A stretch of DNA of 15,796 bases. Source: GW2011-AR5 sp041645025. Its GTDB lineage: Archaea; Aenigmatarchaeota; Aenigmatarchaeia; GW2011-AR5. Numbering within the stretch: position 1 is the stretch's first letter; each line of letters begins with the position of its first letter. Below, one piece after another: positions 10,301-15,796 of the stretch. A program made the position numbers and the translations under genes. A model generated the notes under the pieces. That model saw only the letters and a list, made by a program, of their open reading frames with translations. It searched no databases and was not told where the DNA came from. The DNA is taken from assembly GCA_041645025.1 (NCBI GenBank), contig JBAZQV010000018.1, positions 1-15,796 on the forward strand. The letters are read 5' to 3'.

Positions 10301-13138
10301 TCAGCTTACTATCAGCAGGCGCTTGACCAGGTCAAGACGCCCGTCGAAATAGCCTACCGTGCTGTTTCTAATGCAATCAGTGACGTGTGGCTCCTTGCCA
10401 CAAACCCAACAGCATGGTATGCGCGCCAGCAGTTGGTCAATGTGCGGCCCGAGCATCCCATAGATTTCCCCAAGGGAATAGAGGTGACTATGCTTGAGGC
10501 TCTGCCGCCGAGCGTTCCTGGAGGCATGGAGTTTGCGCTGACCGCTGTAATAAAGAATGACGGCTCGATAAAAGAGCCGGCCAAGGATATAATACTTTCA
10601 CTTGGTTGCAACCAGTGGTGTGATTCCAATAATGCCAAACCATCAGAATCCAGAAACATAATATCACTGGGATCAGGCAGGAGCGCCTACAACATAACGC
10701 CAGTCAGCGGCAAAATGGAGCGCGGCGACGCAGTTTCTATGAACGTGCGCGGTTTCATTGCGCTTGGCCAGTCAGGCCGCGAGGGCGAAACGCGGCTCGC
10801 AGATGTTTTATTCAACATGAGCTACCGCTATTCCACATCCAGCTCGCTTTTTGTCGAGGTGATGAACCAGTCTGAAGTGAACAGGCGCATCCAGAATAAT
10901 GAAAACATTTTCAAGAACGTTATAGCTGTCACGAAGTCCAGCCCTGCGCAGCTCTCGCTTAATGTCGGCCCGCAGCCGCTTATGGCCAATCAAAGATCCC
11001 TGCTGCTTGTTTCCGTCTCGAATACGCGTGACGAGAGCAAGATATTCATGCCGCGCGGCACGAAGATAAATATAACAATGCCCAGCAGCGTTGGATATGG
11101 ATTGCAGTGTGGAAATTCACACGTCACAAATAATCCCGCTACCGAAGGAAAAGAGGTAGTTGAATATACAGTTCCCGAGGACATAACTGTGCTGCCTTAT
11201 GAATTCCGCTCCATCTTCGCGTTCCTGTGCGACTTCACAGCTGCTGATGTGGACGACGTAAAGACAGATCTCGTTACAGCAGAGATGCCTGACTACACTT
11301 TCGTGCTCACCAAGAAGAAGCAGATTCCTATTACGCCGCAGATTGGCATATTATTTAATCCTTACGAAAGCGAGTGCAACAAATGTGGTCAGGGCGCATT
11401 TGAAAGATGCACACCTGATGATTGTGACAGATTAACAAATATTGATTCGACCAAAGGACAAGTTGGAACCTGCTGGTATGAATTCAGTGACAAACCAGCT
11501 GGTGCATTGCCTGTAAGCTACTTAGGTTACAGATGCCACGCTTGTAGCAGCGACATGGATTGTTCAAGGTTTTTGACAAAAGGCGACTGCGAAGACGAAT
11601 CCATAAGATGTAACCTTGCATGCGATTGGGATTCGACTGCGGTAAGCCCGAAGGTTATAGAGGTCAACGAAAAGCTTAGAGGAAGCAGTCTAGATGTTAC
11701 TGATGGCATGTGCAAGGAAGCAACTGTAGCTGCGCCTACAGGACCGTCCGCTCCAGTTACCTTGACAGGTGATATAGCAAGAAGAGCAATCATGGCTGCG
11801 AAAGAAGCAGGAGTCAGCAAGGACGAATCTGTGATATTCCTGAGACTGATTACCCAAGAGAGTCAGTTCAGGCACTGCTGCCAGGACCCTGCACACAACA
11901 CAGACAAAACAGGATGCGTTGATAGTGGCTTGTCGTGCGACAACAGCAGGGTTTTAGTAAGCTTTGACGGCACAAGCACCGGTGCCATGCAGCTGAACCG
12001 CAATGCCCATCCTGTCTGGTATTCTGCTTCCGAGTCAGGCCTTTGCTCCCAATCCAGATACAAACTTGATTGCAATATAAAGTCAGCTGCAAGATGTAAC
12101 GGCAACACAGCATACAATCTTGACTGTAATGTAAGGATGGGAATAAGATATTTGATATCGTTGAAGAATATTTACGGTTCCAGAGGCATAAATTTCAGGT
12201 GTGGCTCAGTGCGCACGACCTACACAGGATGGGATGCTGCTCTGCGGGCGTATGTTGGAACTGGGTGTGATACAGCACATGCCAATTATGTTGGAAGTGT
12301 TAACAGTCAGGATGTCAGCAGATTCCAGGCTATAATAGATGACATATATTCTTCTTCAGATAGTAGGTTAATAACAGGAAATCTTGTAGCAGGAAGTGCG
12401 AATCGTGCCCAGTTTTATAGTCCGTCTTTGGGCAAAAATAAATTTTATAACATCTACCTCCCACCTTCGTACAATACAAATCAAAATAAGCGATATCCGG
12501 TTGTATACTTGTTGAACGGGTTATGGGGAGACGAGAACGACTGGATAGAAAAAGGAGACATAGTCAATTCTTTCAATAATTTGCTTTCGCAAGGCAAGAC
12601 AAGTGAAATGATACTTGTAATGCCGGATGGGGACAACACCGCCTATGAAAATGGCTGTAGCGGAAGCTGGATATTTTCATGCGGTGACTATGAAAATTAC
12701 ATTGTAAAGGATTTGATAAGTGAAATAGATTCTAAATACCATACAATACCAGACAGCGGACATAGGGCAATAGGTGGGCTTTCTCTTGGTGCCAGGGGTG
12801 CTATGAGGTTGGGATTTATGCATACGGATATATTTTCTTCTGTTGCAGGCCATAGCGGTCGTTACGACTATCTTATTGATGAAATGACAGATGCCGACTG
12901 GCAAAAAGTAAAGAATTCTGGATTATCGATATATTTCGACCACAGTTCTAATGACCTCATCCCATTTTATCTTAGTTCTAGCAGGCAGCTTGACCAAGTT
13001 TTAACTGCAAAAGGAATTCCTCACGAATATAAAGAGATAGACTTCCCCACAATTTATTCTCATGACTGGCCATATTGGAAACAACAGATACAGGTTTCAT
13101 TGGTAAAAGATTGTAATAGAATCTGTGTTCTTGCTTAG
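7367..13138 (+). CDS. Giant membrane protein with SLT lytic-transglycosylase and esterase domains
   Basis: This 1923-residue protein appears to be built as follows. 1-115: small alpha/beta domain. 117-230: LLPPxPE repeats. 235-610: mixed region with a Pro-flanked hydrophobic stretch (about 311-325). 615-850: Arg-rich helices. 852-985: about five membrane helices. 1025-1325: beta modules. 1334-1460: Cys-rich segment with 12 Cys. About 1465-1662: SLT domain with catalytic Glu1498 (ITQESQF), STGAMQLN, and NVRMGIRYL. About 1683-1923: PF00756-type esterase with LLNGLWGDENDW, nucleophile Ser1806 (GLSLG), then acid Asp (SSNDL) and His (SHDWPYW). An odd helix number and Cys content place the C-terminal half outside. 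SLT cleaves murein glycan; the esterase substrate is unknown. The start at 7367 follows GGTG; a GTG at 7361 is the alternative. Confidence 0.9.
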   Translation: MAKKEELKPEETIALEKLLAQKGFRFTEQLNLEEGIIGKKLKIAPVRIGMPGERDEGIVFGPPKKDTKYPIDIIKVIYDKGSYYVALFSSKAGNKPITYKELEYIPLERENPEESERKLLPPAPERKLFPPASERKLLPPAPEYPQLPPGPEYPQLPPAPERKLLPPGPEQRLLPPHPEQPLLPPHPQPILLPPHPEPPQLPPWNPPLLPPHQEPPLLPPHEEPPQPPQRPMAKVIVDSFPSQDVHVKVEAKQKLPKSLTDEKIAEYLGGVPKTSFEVKATLKVAKRFSDVLRNPVAAMAPPPPALPPLAPIIVLINAFTLFITAPPAPPNRPAAVQYVNGELQTEGIADNRRRAALSNIIVDAYYELDADWHTLDEWRSAELRNGQPVPFGLQRVTQYLATRLQGQRAIRRNEMGRPGSPVTTNPRTFVGVQLNAGNLEYDNRTGLGIVDRNTYTEFYLDLPRGWYRFTADKDVERNEEIKKAAEEGKRPTFDRWEITRFDDLGTQREIYDIIQKAREEGGKESLNDERFVRSMRRGVVTYWDNVVEVFVHGRIKLVAYYSQDYERSEALKKQIEDERKAGVYKYQRGAATPTFRGAGSGVGGKLASALGMSGTRGRISRDVERRKLKQDPYMLAAINKGKRILNKYAKAQYSKLFDRINQDYAIRARELRTLRGRAIAARAQLRRILIQNARQAGIRNAFLRMNDQDTLNTAARLAAPDGALAGNVALRDSSQALELYLKARDAYFEDFKKDVESATTHLRTYLKGRSQTIATMLARRYRMTINSTDENELRTELDAYTDVLTEDFVNRGRTMTHALMRGLGNLSRGAETFGAFGENVLYNTVSFIFGPWTIMSVFALLQFFFVLTYVGYNLTYLWIFPLIGAAFTFILNFSDSFKPLDWVTHLSSGAVIGYSAMLLLIALGALNWSFMDTFWFWIIWAILGFLGIMQFYQTGGWKTVLQGGVIVLIFAYAALGPYSAYYQQALDQVKTPVEIAYRAVSNAISDVWLLATNPTAWYARQQLVNVRPEHPIDFPKGIEVTMLEALPPSVPGGMEFALTAVIKNDGSIKEPAKDIILSLGCNQWCDSNNAKPSESRNIISLGSGRSAYNITPVSGKMERGDAVSMNVRGFIALGQSGREGETRLADVLFNMSYRYSTSSSLFVEVMNQSEVNRRIQNNENIFKNVIAVTKSSPAQLSLNVGPQPLMANQRSLLLVSVSNTRDESKIFMPRGTKINITMPSSVGYGLQCGNSHVTNNPATEGKEVVEYTVPEDITVLPYEFRSIFAFLCDFTAADVDDVKTDLVTAEMPDYTFVLTKKKQIPITPQIGILFNPYESECNKCGQGAFERCTPDDCDRLTNIDSTKGQVGTCWYEFSDKPAGALPVSYLGYRCHACSSDMDCSRFLTKGDCEDESIRCNLACDWDSTAVSPKVIEVNEKLRGSSLDVTDGMCKEATVAAPTGPSAPVTLTGDIARRAIMAAKEAGVSKDESVIFLRLITQESQFRHCCQDPAHNTDKTGCVDSGLSCDNSRVLVSFDGTSTGAMQLNRNAHPVWYSASESGLCSQSRYKLDCNIKSAARCNGNTAYNLDCNVRMGIRYLISLKNIYGSRGINFRCGSVRTTYTGWDAALRAYVGTGCDTAHANYVGSVNSQDVSRFQAIIDDIYSSSDSRLITGNLVAGSANRAQFYSPSLGKNKFYNIYLPPSYNTNQNKRYPVVYLLNGLWGDENDWIEKGDIVNSFNNLLSQGKTSEMILVMPDGDNTAYENGCSGSWIFSCGDYENYIVKDLISEIDSKYHTIPDSGHRAIGGLSLGARGAMRLGFMHTDIFSSVAGHSGRYDYLIDEMTDADWQKVKNSGLSIYFDHSSNDLIPFYLSSSRQLDQVLTAKGIPHEYKEIDFPTIYSHDWPYWKQQIQVSLVKDCNRICVLA
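7715..8056 (+). repeat. 27-bp coding repeat (LLPPxPE, about 13 copies)
   Basis: About thirteen units with a 9-residue period read xxLLPPxPE. The first variants use ERK (ERKLLPPAPE), the middle YPQ and the later ones HPE or HPEPP. The protein segment should be a stiff polyproline-II rod on the cytoplasmic side of the giant protein. The copies have drifted, so this is not a fresh expansion. Confidence 0.85.
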
Positions 13139-13169
13139 ACGCCCATGACAAGCCTGAAGAAATTTCTCA
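13139..13169. repeat. Direct repeat L: orphan copy of the DUF63 3' end
   Basis: This 31-bp segment matches 13931-13961 at 29 positions. Read on the minus strand it encodes LRNFFRLVMGV followed by TAA (13135-13137), the exact C-terminus of DUF63, without the rest of that gene. It starts at the first base after the giant gene's TAG stop. It is either a relic of DUF63 or one arm of an insertion duplication. Confidence 0.85.
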
Positions 13170-13206
13170 ATCAAGAAGCAGAATGAAAATAAAACTATCA
13201 GATAAA

Positions 13207-13632
13207 TTATATAATTTTGATTGTTTCTTCTGGAGTAATTATTCTTATTTTGCCGAATTCTTTCAGTCTAAGCAGATGTTTGTCGTACGTTACTATGAAA
13301 TCTGCAGACGAAGCTATGGCGCACTCAAGAATTTTATCGTCGTCAGGATCTTCTTTTACAATGTATAATTTTTCTTTTGGTCCAATTATGTTCAGAAAGG
13401 AAAAAAGGAATAATGTCAGGCCATGTATTTCTTCATTGCTGTAGGAAAAGTCCCGCCTAAGCACATTTTGATATTCCGCAATGATTTCCGGCGACGAAAA
13501 TATTTCATGCGAATTCTCAACGGCTTTTGATAATGTCTTTCTAGAAACGCTTTCATGCCAGAGCGTTGATGACAGGAGAATATTTGTGTCGAAGACAAGT
13601 CGTATGCTATTTTCTCCTCGACCTCTCAACAA
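13207..13632 (-). CDS. PIN_3-family (TIGR00305-type) toxin
   Basis: This PIN-domain protein of up to 141 residues is of the type annotated as putative toxin component, PIN family. The acidic site is D15 (LVFDTNILLS), E53 (IIAEY), the DPDDDKILECA motif (D97-99, E103) and D117 (TYDKHLL), all intact. It should be a Mg-dependent RNase neutralised by the AbrB-type protein. The start is uncertain. The TTG at 13632 overlaps the antitoxin gene by 26 bases and adds a basic MLRGRGENS tail. Family members usually begin just before (I/R)LVFDTN, where this gene has only an ATA codon. It lies inside the interval flanked by DUF63-derived direct repeats, so it may be newly arrived. Confidence 0.88.
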   Translation of the reverse strand: MLRGRGENSIRLVFDTNILLSSTLWHESVSRKTLSKAVENSHEIFSSPEIIAEYQNVLRRDFSYSNEEIHGLTLFLFSFLNIIGPKEKLYIVKEDPDDDKILECAIASSADFIVTYDKHLLRLKEFGKIRIITPEETIKII

Positions 13633-13876
13633 TCTTCGGTATATCGCTTTCTTTTATTCCCATTTTTTGCAGCCTTCTCTGGTTTTCCTTGGAAATTCTA
13701 TCGAGGTTCTTTATTATATCTTCCTTGGACGGCATGTTGATTCTCTTCAATATCAACGTGTCACCGCTGCCGGCTATCGCAAAGACAGTCCCCTCTTCAG
13801 CTCTTATTTCCTCGCGTATGTCCTGCGGTATCACTATCTGGCCCTTTGAAGACATCTTCACGGTTTCTACAGTCAT
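13607..13876 (-). CDS. AbrB/MazE-type swapped-hairpin antitoxin
   Basis: This 89-residue protein has the AbrB/SpoVT-type DNA-binding beta-hairpin fold at residues 1-47 (VKMSSKGQIVIPQDIREEIRAEEGTVFAI, then DTLILKRI). The charged C-terminal helix region (PSKEDIIKNLDRISKENQRRL, ending ERSRRK) should bind the PIN toxin. As an antitoxin it would form a dimer on its own promoter. The ATG at 13876 is supported by GGTGAT 3 bases upstream (13880-13885), the complete archaeal ribosome motif. Its 3' end overlaps the toxin reading frame. It is divergent in neither direction: its promoter backs onto the end of DUF63, 50 bases away. Confidence 0.92.
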   Translation of the reverse strand: MTVETVKMSSKGQIVIPQDIREEIRAEEGTVFAIAGSGDTLILKRINMPSKEDIIKNLDRISKENQRRLQKMGIKESDIPKIVERSRRK

Positions 13877-13884
13877 GCTATCAC

Positions 13885-13922
13885 CTTACTATCTTACTTT
13901 CTTATTGTAAGAATATATAAGC
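13885..13922 (-). promoter_or_regulatory. Promoter and repeated operator of the AbrB-PIN pair
   Basis: On the minus strand CTTATATATTC (13911-13921) is a TATA box. On the plus strand CTTACT, CTTACT and CTTATT begin at 13885, 13893 and 13901, an exact 8-base period. They are followed by the inverted GTAAGA (13907-13912), which pairs with TCTTAC at 13892. This is a plausible AbrB self-repression site. Confidence 0.5.
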
Positions 13923-13926
13923 TTAC

Positions 13927-14769
13927 CTACACGCCCATGACAAGTCTGAAGAAGTTTCTCAGGCCAGGCGCTAAACCTAATATAAGTATAACAATCTTGA
14001 TGAACTTTTTCTTTTCCTGTTCTTTGGAAAGCTCCTTGTCCAGCACGTATAATACGATAGAAACGACAGCAAACTTCAGCACAAACATGACTGCCGGGCC
14101 AAAGATGCTTATCAGAAAAGAAGGCAGCACATGCTGTTCAAAATATGGGAAATATTGTATTGCTGTGAAAGTAGTGGTGGCATCAAACATATGCACGCCA
14201 AGCAGCGACGTGTTTTCCCAGCTGAACAAAGACGCTATTGATTTTCTAAGTTTAGACGCGCCCTCCAATCGCCTGCAGCTTAGCTTTTTCAAAAATATCA
14301 GGAGAACTGCCCAGAAAAACGAGAGGATGAATATGGCAGCAAAGGCGAAGGAACTTTTTACAGTTACCTGCGTCAAAAATACAAGCACGATGGCAAAACC
14401 GACACATGCCCAAATTATATGATAATCAATCACACGCCCGCGCTTTGCGCTTAGCATTTCTATTATTTTCGAGGCAAACAGCGCCACAAAAGCGACTGCA
14501 AAAATTACTATGTAGATTATCGGTGACTTGAACCAGAATCCATACGAATATGCGTCTTCCAGCGCCCTTAGTAAGCCGCCAAGAATTACGTAAGGCAGAA
14601 TACCTATGGCGAACTTATTGTCTATGGTAATTTTCATCTTTTTGAGAAGTTTGTAAGTGGCAAAAACAGCTATTACCAGTAGCAGAGCATAGACAAGCGT
14701 ATTGTAAATATTGTAACCGGTGCCCTGCATAACAGGGTCAATAAAATACCTTCGGAAAAAATCCTGCAT
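13927..14769 (-). CDS. DUF63 family polytopic membrane protein
   Basis: This 280-residue protein has about eight hydrophobic helices and is a clear member of the archaeal DUF63 family. Recognisable parts are the N-terminal FIDPVMQGTGYNIYNTLVYALLL, GGLLRALEDAYSYG, HMFDATTTFTAIQYFPYFEQH, and the C-terminal LGLAPGLRNFFRLVMGV. The family is archaeal and of unknown function; its conserved acidic and His residues within helices hint at an enzyme or transporter. The ATG at 14769 is chosen over 14841 because GGTGATT sits 6 bases upstream and the family starts near this point. The upstream GCTTTAAAAC (minus strand, 14805-14814) is a TATA box. Its last 31 coding bases are repeated at 13139. Confidence 0.92.
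   Translation of the reverse strand: MQDFFRRYFIDPVMQGTGYNIYNTLVYALLLVIAVFATYKLLKKMKITIDNKFAIGILPYVILGGLLRALEDAYSYGFWFKSPIIYIVIFAVAFVALFASKIIEMLSAKRGRVIDYHIIWACVGFAIVLVFLTQVTVKSSFAFAAIFILSFFWAVLLIFLKKLSCRRLEGASKLRKSIASLFSWENTSLLGVHMFDATTTFTAIQYFPYFEQHVLPSFLISIFGPAVMFVLKFAVVSIVLYVLDKELSKEQEKKKFIKIVILILGLAPGLRNFFRLVMGV
13931..13961. repeat. Direct repeat R: 3' end of DUF63
   Basis: This 31-bp partner of 13139-13169 lies within the last codons of DUF63. The two copies are 792 bases apart in the same orientation and enclose the AbrB-PIN cassette. The differences are at the fifteenth and twenty-fourth bases (C/T, A/G); both are silent in the DUF63 reading frame (Arg and Asn/Phe region preserved as LRNFFRLVMGV). 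Confidence 0.85.
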
Positions 14770-14804
14770 GATTATAATCACCGTAAGGATTTCTTCGCTT
14801 AAGA

Positions 14805-14814
14805 GTTTTAAAGC
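14805..14814 (-). promoter_or_regulatory. TATA box of DUF63
   Basis: GCTTTAAAAC on the minus strand lies about 40 bases before the chosen ATG, placing transcription start near 14785, just before the GGTGATT ribosome site. This supports the shorter start. Confidence 0.4.
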
Positions 14815-14931
14815 CTTGATAACCTCCAAAAAATTACACAACCCAGATTGGGCATTTCACTTATTGTAATGCTTTAATATGAAGGAAAATCATAGACTAA
14901 TTATATTTGACAACAGTGCAGGGATGCCCTT

Positions 14932-15796
14932 ATGAATAGTAAAAAAATCTACATACCGCTTGCCTTATTTGTCTTGGTTTTAATTAGCGGCTGCGCAGGA
15001 CTTGGGTCTATTTTCGGTGGCGATGTCATAAATATCCAGCAAACTGTCGTGCAGAATGGCGTCCAAGACGTTGTCGTAGTCAAGGATATCCTGACCATAC
15101 CAAAATCGCCGCTTCTGCCGGACCAGCAACTGACGCTTTCCTTTATAGTAGAAAACAAGGACAAACTAAAGGACGTGAAGAACGTCCGCATTGATTTGTT
15201 CAACGCGCCCACGATGCGCAATTCTGCCGGAACTTTATGCAATCTTTATGTGGCATCTGGATACACCTACTGTGATGTAAATATTGGAACATGCCTTCCT
15301 CAGGAAACCCGTCAAGGTGCTCAAGCACCGGCCCCGCAGCGCTACTGCATTCCTGACCAGTGCGGCGCCGAAGGATGCATAATACTCCCAGGTGAGGAGA
15401 AGCCGATAACATTTACGCTCATGACGCCTTCTTCGAATGACATAAAAAACATAAAGACAGATACAAAATTAAATTTCAAAGCAACATATGAGTTTGACGG
15501 TTCTCTGAACTACATAGTGTCTGCAATTTCCACTGACGAAATAGTGAAAAGACAGCGCAGCGGCGACAAGGCAAATCTGTTCACAACCAAATCCTATGGG
15601 TCAGGTCCTGTCCAGATTGATGTCGAACTGCAGGGTGCGCCCTACATACTTTCCGGCAGTAGCGGGCCTATCAGCACTAGCCAGCCTGAAACAGTAATGT
15701 TCTTCACCATAAAGAATCGCGGCTCTGGCACATTGGTAAATTCCCAAATAGACAGCAATCAGATGCAAATAGTATTTCCGCCTGAGCTAGAGGTTG
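14932..15796 (+). CDS. Secreted lipoprotein with beta modules (partial)
   Basis: The reading frame is open from the ATG at 14932 to the window edge (288 codons; the stop is not seen). The N-terminus is a lipoprotein signal: MNSKK, a hydrophobic run IYIPLALFVLVLIS, then the lipobox ISGC with Cys21. The mature part is a chain of beta domains: about 50-175 with several cysteines (TLCN, TYCD, GTCL, RYCIPDQCGAEGC) that look disulfide-bonded, and a second domain from about 180. The second domain (LNFKATYEF, YIVSAISTDEIVKRQ, GPVQIDVEL, VMFFTIKNRGSG) lines up with residues about 1145-1260 of the giant protein (FNMSYRYS, LFVEVMNQSEVNRRI, AQLSLNVGP, LLLVSVSNTRDE). It is probably tethered to the outer face of the membrane and divergent from DUF63. 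Confidence 0.85.
   Translation, partial: MNSKKIYIPLALFVLVLISGCAGLGSIFGGDVINIQQTVVQNGVQDVVVVKDILTIPKSPLLPDQQLTLSFIVENKDKLKDVKNVRIDLFNAPTMRNSAGTLCNLYVASGYTYCDVNIGTCLPQETRQGAQAPAPQRYCIPDQCGAEGCIILPGEEKPITFTLMTPSSNDIKNIKTDTKLNFKATYEFDGSLNYIVSAISTDEIVKRQRSGDKANLFTTKSYGSGPVQIDVELQGAPYILSGSSGPISTSQPETVMFFTIKNRGSGTLVNSQIDSNQMQIVFPPELEV

Noticed and set aside
13139..13169. Orphan DUF63 fragment as a stand-alone small gene
   Set aside because: Only 11 sense codons remain and an in-frame stop lies just upstream on the minus strand; it is a repeat or relic, not a gene.
13481..13910. Plus-strand open frames over the AbrB-PIN cassette
   Set aside because: They are shadows of the minus-strand genes, which have clear families and ribosome sites.
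13139..13961. Insertion sequence or classic integrative element
   Set aside because: The interval holds only the antitoxin and toxin genes; no transposase, integrase or terminal inverted repeats are seen.

Overview
The window looks archaeal, most likely from a small-genome DPANN-type lineage (Micrarchaeota, Aenigmarchaeota, Diapherotrites or relatives). I infer this from several things seen together. Two tRNA genes each carry two introns with bulge-helix-bulge splice motifs, three of them at non-canonical positions. Start sites use archaeal Shine-Dalgarno cores of the GGTG/GGTGAT type. TATA boxes lie about 25-30 bases before the starts. The DUF63 membrane protein and DUF217-type VapB family are archaeal, and toxin-antitoxin pairs are numerous. 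The exact phylum cannot be fixed from the sequence alone.

Layout. 1-340: hairpin-rich DNA, then an intron-containing tRNA-Gly(GCC). 356-1477: a metallo-beta-lactamase-fold hydrolase and a small coiled-coil protein. 1690-2372: a leftward vapBC pair with an iterated operator. 2415-2643: tRNA-Leu(CAA) with introns in the D-loop and in the anticodon stem. 2773-4173: a membrane-anchored beta-rich surface protein and a small unknown protein. 4189-4768: a hairpin array followed by hicBA. 4799-5447: a leftward RHH-PIN pair. 5546-5749: a small helical protein. 5820-13138: a probable operon of a small membrane protein, a double-LysM protein and a 1923-residue membrane protein. 13139-13961: an AbrB-PIN cassette bracketed by 31-bp direct repeats. 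13927-14769: DUF63, leftward. 14932 to the end: a lipoprotein, rightward and cut by the window edge.

The most interesting unit is 5820-13138. The giant protein has a cytoplasmic N-terminal half with a 9-residue LLPPxPE repeat, a block of about five membrane helices, and an external half with beta modules, a Cys-rich segment, a lytic-transglycosylase (SLT, lysozyme-like) domain and a serine esterase domain. Upstream is a protein with two LysM domains. Archaea lack murein, so membrane-tethered SLT plus esterase activities with a LysM partner suggest a machine acting on another cell's envelope, perhaps a bacterial host or prey, or a secretion/conjugation-like channel with its own wall hydrolase. 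The lipoprotein at 14932 appears to share the giant protein's beta module, which links the two loci.

The second notable feature is the AbrB-PIN cassette. It sits between the 3' end of the DUF63 gene and a 29/31-identical copy of that 3' end lying directly after the giant gene's stop codon. This is what insertion of a toxin-antitoxin module into the DUF63 3' end would leave. Four toxin-antitoxin pairs in under 14 kb mark the region as accessory or recently reshaped.
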